From positions 4,216,001 to 4,280,000 of the forward strand of contig NC_135244.1 of NCBI RefSeq assembly GCF_947623445.1: a stretch of DNA of 64,000 bases. The letters run 5' to 3'. The notes under the pieces are model-generated. The model searched no databases. It was not told the DNA's origin and saw only the letters and a program-made list of their open reading frames with translations. Shown one piece after another: positions 59,091 through 64,000 of this stretch; the stretch's first letter is position 1, and every line of letters begins with the position of its first letter. The stretch comes from Clavelina lepadiformis. Lineage: Eukaryota > Chordata > Ascidiacea > Aplousobranchia > Clavelinidae. The position numbers and the translations under genes are program-made.

Positions 59091-62000
59091 ACACCCATGC
59101 ATGATTGCATTCATGGCCATAAGTTAGAATCTGGTTAGTCCATGCAACGACAAATTCAAAAGATTTGAAAAAAGTTTATGCGAAAAACTTATTCATATCA
59201 CTCGTGAGTTCATTTAATTGGTTTAGTTGTAAATTTGATCTTGTATTGATTATGAGTTTTATATCAAAATTAAAAATTTATGAGGTGAATATGTTACAGG
59301 TATATATCTCAAAATACATAGATTTCAGATAGGAGCAAGTCAATGCAGAACCCAAAAAATATCAAAATAGCGCTCCACGTGGTAAGAATTGCATGAGGCT
59401 TGTCTGAATCTTTTGTTCTTGATTGTTGTTCGACAGCTTCGTGATTTCTGCTACAGTTTTGTGTTGTTTGCTTGTGTTAGGTGTGGTTGTTCGTATTTGT
59501 CTATTTGGCCAACAATATGTACGGTGAATAATATTCATTCTCTGCTAAAATGGTGGTAGTTAACCCTTAGCTATACTATGTTCTGATGTTATAAGCAATT
59601 CTTTTATTCATGGATGTGTTATATGACTATGTGTAAGCAACTATAGGCATTGGCTATAGAGTCGGGTAGCCAGTCTACGAAAGGACCCAGTGTTCGAAAT
59701 TTACCGAAAAAATGCTATTTTATTATTAATTTTTGGTCCAATTTAAGGAAGTTTTTGCAGGTAGTAAGCAAAATTCCTCTTTTGCTGTATACCTGTACCA
59801 AATTTCAAGTCTCTAGCCTGTGTACTATTCTTTAAACTAGTTCCATCGCTTCAAATTCATCCACCTCGGAAAAATCTGATTTTCAAGCCTAAAACGGAGT
59901 TTCGATGTACAGCGTAAAATCTGTAGTATCTCACGAAAGAAACGGGTTAGAGAGCTATCTTTTCTGTAGGTTATCTTCTAAATAGCCTACTTTTTTCTAC
60001 TTGGGTTTGAATTTTGTTGCGGAGCCAGTATATGAAAAAGATCAACTACGGCAAAGTGCATTGTTATTGATGGCAAATTAGCTTTACGGTAATTGATGTC
60101 TATGGAAAAGTATGGTATGATACAGGATACGTTAAAAAGATATATACCAATTTAATTTATATATGTATATATATATATATATAAATCAAATATTTAACAA
60201 GCACATTTACCTCCCTGCTTTTAATTACCTTTGCATTGAAAAATAATGTAGACGATATGCCCATATCGTGATAATGATCTTTTCTATTTATCTAAAATAA
60301 GTCTTGATTGTTAATACGCAAACAGGCAGAGAAAGCGTCTTCTAGTCAGTTGCTACGCATCGTAGACCGTAGACCGAAACAATTTTTCGTATTTACCTGG
60401 CATTTTCCGGTGATGTTATAAGAAAAGCTGTTCAAATTAAGGCAGAATTTACTAGTAAACAATCGTCAAAAAATTTCACACTGAAAACATCTGATTCTCA
60501 GCAAACTCAGCATGATTACGTGTAGAACTAAAAATTTTTGTTTTTGTACACTGCCTGAAATTTTATTGACTGGCTCCAATTCAGAAAAAAACTGAGTACG
60601 CTGCAAAAAAGTTAAAATTACTTCAAAATGTTTTAGCTACAGTTGAAAATTATATTATGTAGGATGAAATTCTGCATGTGATGCTATAAATTTTGTTGTT
60701 GTGTGTTAAGTGTAACGTGTTTTATTTGGGTTTGAATCAGCAAGATAGAATGTTTTTTGTACACTAGCCACCCTAGCATAGAGGCCAGACTGCAGACTTT
60801 GGCATAGATGCACACAATACTACTTTTAATGAGCTTCAGTGCTACACTTAAGGTGCATTATTTTGCACTTGATGACTTGAACAGTACAATGCATTATTTT
60901 GCACTTAATGACTTCTGTGCACTCAATTTTCAACTGATTTAAAGATTGAATAAGTCTAACTGTGTGGGCTACATTTTTGTGTAAGTGTGCAGTTCCATTG
61001 TATCTGATCATTCATTGCGAGCAAGGTTTTGTGATTTAGATTTTAGAACAAATTATAGGATAAATCAGTTAACACATTTAATGCTTAGTGTGACGATTAA
61101 AATTCCTGTTTGGAGCTGTTAGTGTCGTTATCAGTTGTGAATGAATTTATGGATAAAGGAAATCAAAAAGTTTAAGAGGCACTTTATGCTTAACGTGAGA
61201 ATTTTTTAAAGTGGTCTAAACCCAAAACTTCATCCTGCATTGCATCAAGTTGTAGCGTACTGCACTAACTCCAACCATATTTGTCCATTTGCAAGCACAT
61301 TCCACCTCTGGCCATTGTGTTTTCTATGCAGACAAAGCTGATGAAATAGCTGTAAAAGTCAAGGCAAACTGCAACGGTTTTCATGAGACTTGCATGTCGT
61401 ACTTAACGATCTTTAGAGAAGTGCTTGGAAAAATTTCAATTATAGAATTTGTGACTCCTGCCTGTTCTTATAGATAAAACTTAATAGATGGATTTTATTA
61501 AAACTTGAAGATTTTGATATGTGAGACCTTGCAATTGTTGATATATTTTGTTGGTAAGCTGTTATTTGTACAGCATTCCGGAGAGTTTATTTAGTTGTTT
61601 TCTTTCAGCAGCAACCAACACAATGGATGGTTGATGTTTTTTTTAAGGTTTCTAGTATAAAAGAGGATGCATTTCTTAGAAGTAACATGTAAATATTATT
61701 GTTTAAACTTGCTGTTTGAAAGCAACTTTACTGCTGTCTTTGAATTATTAATTTGGTGTTAGAGTCAGAAACTGAGTTTGCAGTGTTGCATGTTTGTATT
61801 TGTTTTACAGTTTTTGGCACTAATCAGTTCAGTTGGTGGTAAAATATTGGAATTGTTGTACATTTAAAAAGTTTTAATTCAGTTACAATGGCACCAATTG
61901 TGGCGGACACACCTTACATGTTATGTCACTCATTTATGTAGTTAAAACATAGTTTTGGAAAAGATCAAATGATTTAACCAAACCATTTCAATATAGGTAG

Positions 62001-63439
62001 GTTCTATTTCTAACTGCCTTTATATTAACAGCAAAATGTTTCTGGAAAGCGGTAAATATTGAGTCATCGATATGAAGTCACACTTAATTTATACTGACTG
62101 ATGTAGAAGTTGAAAAGTTTCAAAGAAAAAGCACTTTCGATGACGTTGTTCAGACAATTCATTCAGATGTAAACAATAGCAATTTAGTAATAGCCTGACA
62201 TTGAGATATAAATGTTATCTGTTACTACACTTTGATGTAGGTTAATACACAACAGTCATTTCAACGATTTTCAATTTCTTTTTTATCCGTGTGTCTGCTC
62301 TAATATAGAGGAATTTTATGGCTAATAGGTCAAATGATCCTTGCAATCAATCAATGGTAATTAATATGGTTCACATTGTTGAATGTCAACAAGAATTGGA
62401 CTCAACATCTTGCCTGTTGCTGTAGGTGTCACTGGTGTTGTATTAATAGGGTTAACTTCTGTCTTCTATTTTACCATTTATTTGTATGTTTTGTTCAGTC
62501 TGGGCATGTGCTATACCGTACAATGTATAAATATGCAAATTACCATATTGCTCGTAGCTATGAAAAAATTGCCTACCTAGGTTGTCACTTAGATGTTTTG
62601 CCGTGAGTTGAAGTTTAATTTTAGCAACTTCTCCACCTCCGATTCATATATTACTTGACTTCCTTACATTGCCTTTTCTTTTTCCATTTGGTTTAATTTT
62701 GCAAAACTTGGCAACTTCAGCTTAGTTTGTGTATGATGTATGTTAGAAAACCTCACTTAGTCTAGCATTTTATCTTAAATTTATATAAAATAAAATATGT
62801 TTCATGCAATACCTAAAATTAGTTTCTTTACACACCCATCGACCATATGTCCAGTCAATAAGCATACAGGGTTTTTATGATAACCAACTCCTTACTTGTT
62901 AAAAATGGTAGCTTTGGCTAAAATTCATCAATAAAGTTTTATTTTTTTACCATTCGTGTTATAGGAACTTTTCCCATTTGAGATTACTTCCTTTCATTGT
63001 TGGCATAGAAACACATGTTGTGCAAAAAAATAAGCATTCCCTCACTGTAGTAAGAAATTTTTCTTTTTTATTGGTTTTCCCAGGATCCCAGTATGTATGT
63101 GATGGAAATCTCGTATTGGACAAAGCTGCAAAGCACAGGAATTAATTATGATAACCAAGTTGCCTGTGGTAATAGTTTAAACAGATTGAGCTTTTTCTGA
63201 CTTCTGGTTTAGTAGATTTGTTGCAAAACTACGGTGCAGAGCAAAGCTTTCTAATCTGAGTTAAGACTAAAGCAGGAAATTTTGAAATACAAAGTCATTC
63301 TTCTTTACAATGTGTAATTAATCTGTTCAGTAATTACTCAACATAGCATTCATTGTGCCACCTTTTTGTAAACAGATTAAGGGGCCTAGTTGTTTTAGGT
63401 GCTGAGTGATATAGCTAATTAGTGTCAGTTCTGGACACA
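59091..63439. other. Long gene-poor stretch
   Basis: About 4.3 kb without a gene I can support. Contains an AT dinucleotide run at about 60158-60184 and a short tandem duplication of GCATTATTTTGCACTT at about 60854 and 60891. Open stretches at 61289-61477 and 62383-62580, and a possible exon at 63084-63172 bounded by AG and GT, have no recognisable domain. It could hold 5' UTR or an upstream exon of the gene at the right edge. Confidence 0.4.
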
Positions 63440-64000
63440 ATGCCAGTTGCAACCAACACTACTCAAGAAAACAACACTTTAAGTACTACCAACTCAGGTG
63501 AACATTGAAGTAAAATTGCCTGCAATTATTCAATCAATTTCCAAAATCTTATTTCATTATATTTTTCAAGCGGTTAATACTGCTATGTGGAAATTGTTTA
63601 TTTTAGATTCCAGCACTTTCACTAGCAGTGGCCAGAGCTGTTCACCAAGATGTTCTGTTGAATTAAATAACAAAAATTATTTATATGAATCCGTAAGTCA
63701 ATGCTTGTAAAGCTGTTTGTACTAAGTTTCTTACACGGTGACAGATACGTCTTACTATGTTTGCTTCTTTCTCACTACTAACAGCGCTTTGTCATTACCA
63801 TTTAGTTGGGTACAATTTCAAGTAAACAGTTTTATGCTAAACACTTCAATTGCGTTAGAACTTCTAATGATTTGTTCTGATGTTTATTGAGTCCAAATGG
63901 ATTAAGATGTTTTTATACTTATGTAAGTTTTGCAATAACTTCAGTTTGATGATGATCACGGCGCCGCTGTGATATTCCCACCCTCCTCGCGTTCCCCATC
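63440..64000 (+). CDS. N-terminal exons of an unrecognised gene, cut by the window edge
   Basis: Three exons join in phase: 63440-63497 (MPVATNTTQENNTLSTTNS), 63607-63692 (SSTFTSSGQSCSPRCSVELN, then KNYLYES) with a GTAAGT donor, and 63945-64000 onward (FDDDHGAAVIFPPSSRSP). Thr/Ser/Asn-rich, probably disordered; no domain visible in the 60-odd residues available. The sharp rise in GC in the last exon supports coding. I cannot name it. The start is the first ATG in the exon, but an upstream exon is possible. Confidence 0.5.

Noticed and set aside
61289-61477. 62-codon open frame
   Set aside because: No recognisable domain and no consistent splice sites.
63084-63172. Possible exon between AG and GT upstream of the right-edge gene
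   Set aside because: Two phases are open and neither links clearly to the exon at 63440.

Overview
The window is AT-rich animal nuclear DNA. Its genes have many small exons with GT-AG introns, set among MITEs and one LTR retrotransposon. Three things point to an invertebrate chordate, most likely an ascidian tunicate: compact intron-rich genes, a nine-exon CYP2-type P450, and a cytosolic sulfotransferase cluster beside cilium-type LRR genes. The species is inferred, not proven. No operons, CRISPR arrays, rRNA or tRNA genes were seen.

Layout, left to right. 22-5527 (-): mitochondrial pyruvate carboxylase, from its targeting-peptide exon to the middle of the carboxyltransferase domain; the 3' part lies outside. 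7772-12185 (-): cytosolic sulfotransferase gene A. 13861-16954 (-): nine-exon CYP2-like P450 with one in-frame TGA. 18314-22870: a whole-looking Ty3/gypsy LTR element with apparently identical LTRs and a 5-bp target duplication, so recent. 24950-38149: four more sulfotransferase loci (B +, C fragment -, D -, E + without a recognisable exon 1). 40379-46971 (-): GPAT3/4-type glycerol-3-phosphate acyltransferase in 12 exons with an unusual acidic tail. 49373-50986 (+): single-exon LRR plus EF-hand protein (LRRC74-like). 51536-53785 (+): LRRC23, a radial-spoke protein, in 8 exons. 54886-56600 (-) and 56877-58260 (+): two divergently arranged genes I do not recognise, about 276 bp apart. 63440-64000 (+): first exons of another unrecognised gene that runs off the right edge.

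The sulfotransferase loci share one exon template: exons 2 to 7 are 114/110/142/116/151/110 nt. This makes departures easy to see: a 152-nt exon 6 in B (frameshift), a 110-nt exon 5 in A, exons 1-2 only in C, and no exon 1 in E. Together with the P450 they form a detoxification or small-molecule-modification neighbourhood undergoing birth and death of copies. Intergenic DNA and introns hold several non-autonomous DNA transposons whose target-site duplications can be read directly: hAT-like (8 bp), piggyBac-like (TTAA) and TA-flanked. Exon boundaries were placed by eye from splice consensus, reading-frame continuity and family knowledge; single-base errors are possible.
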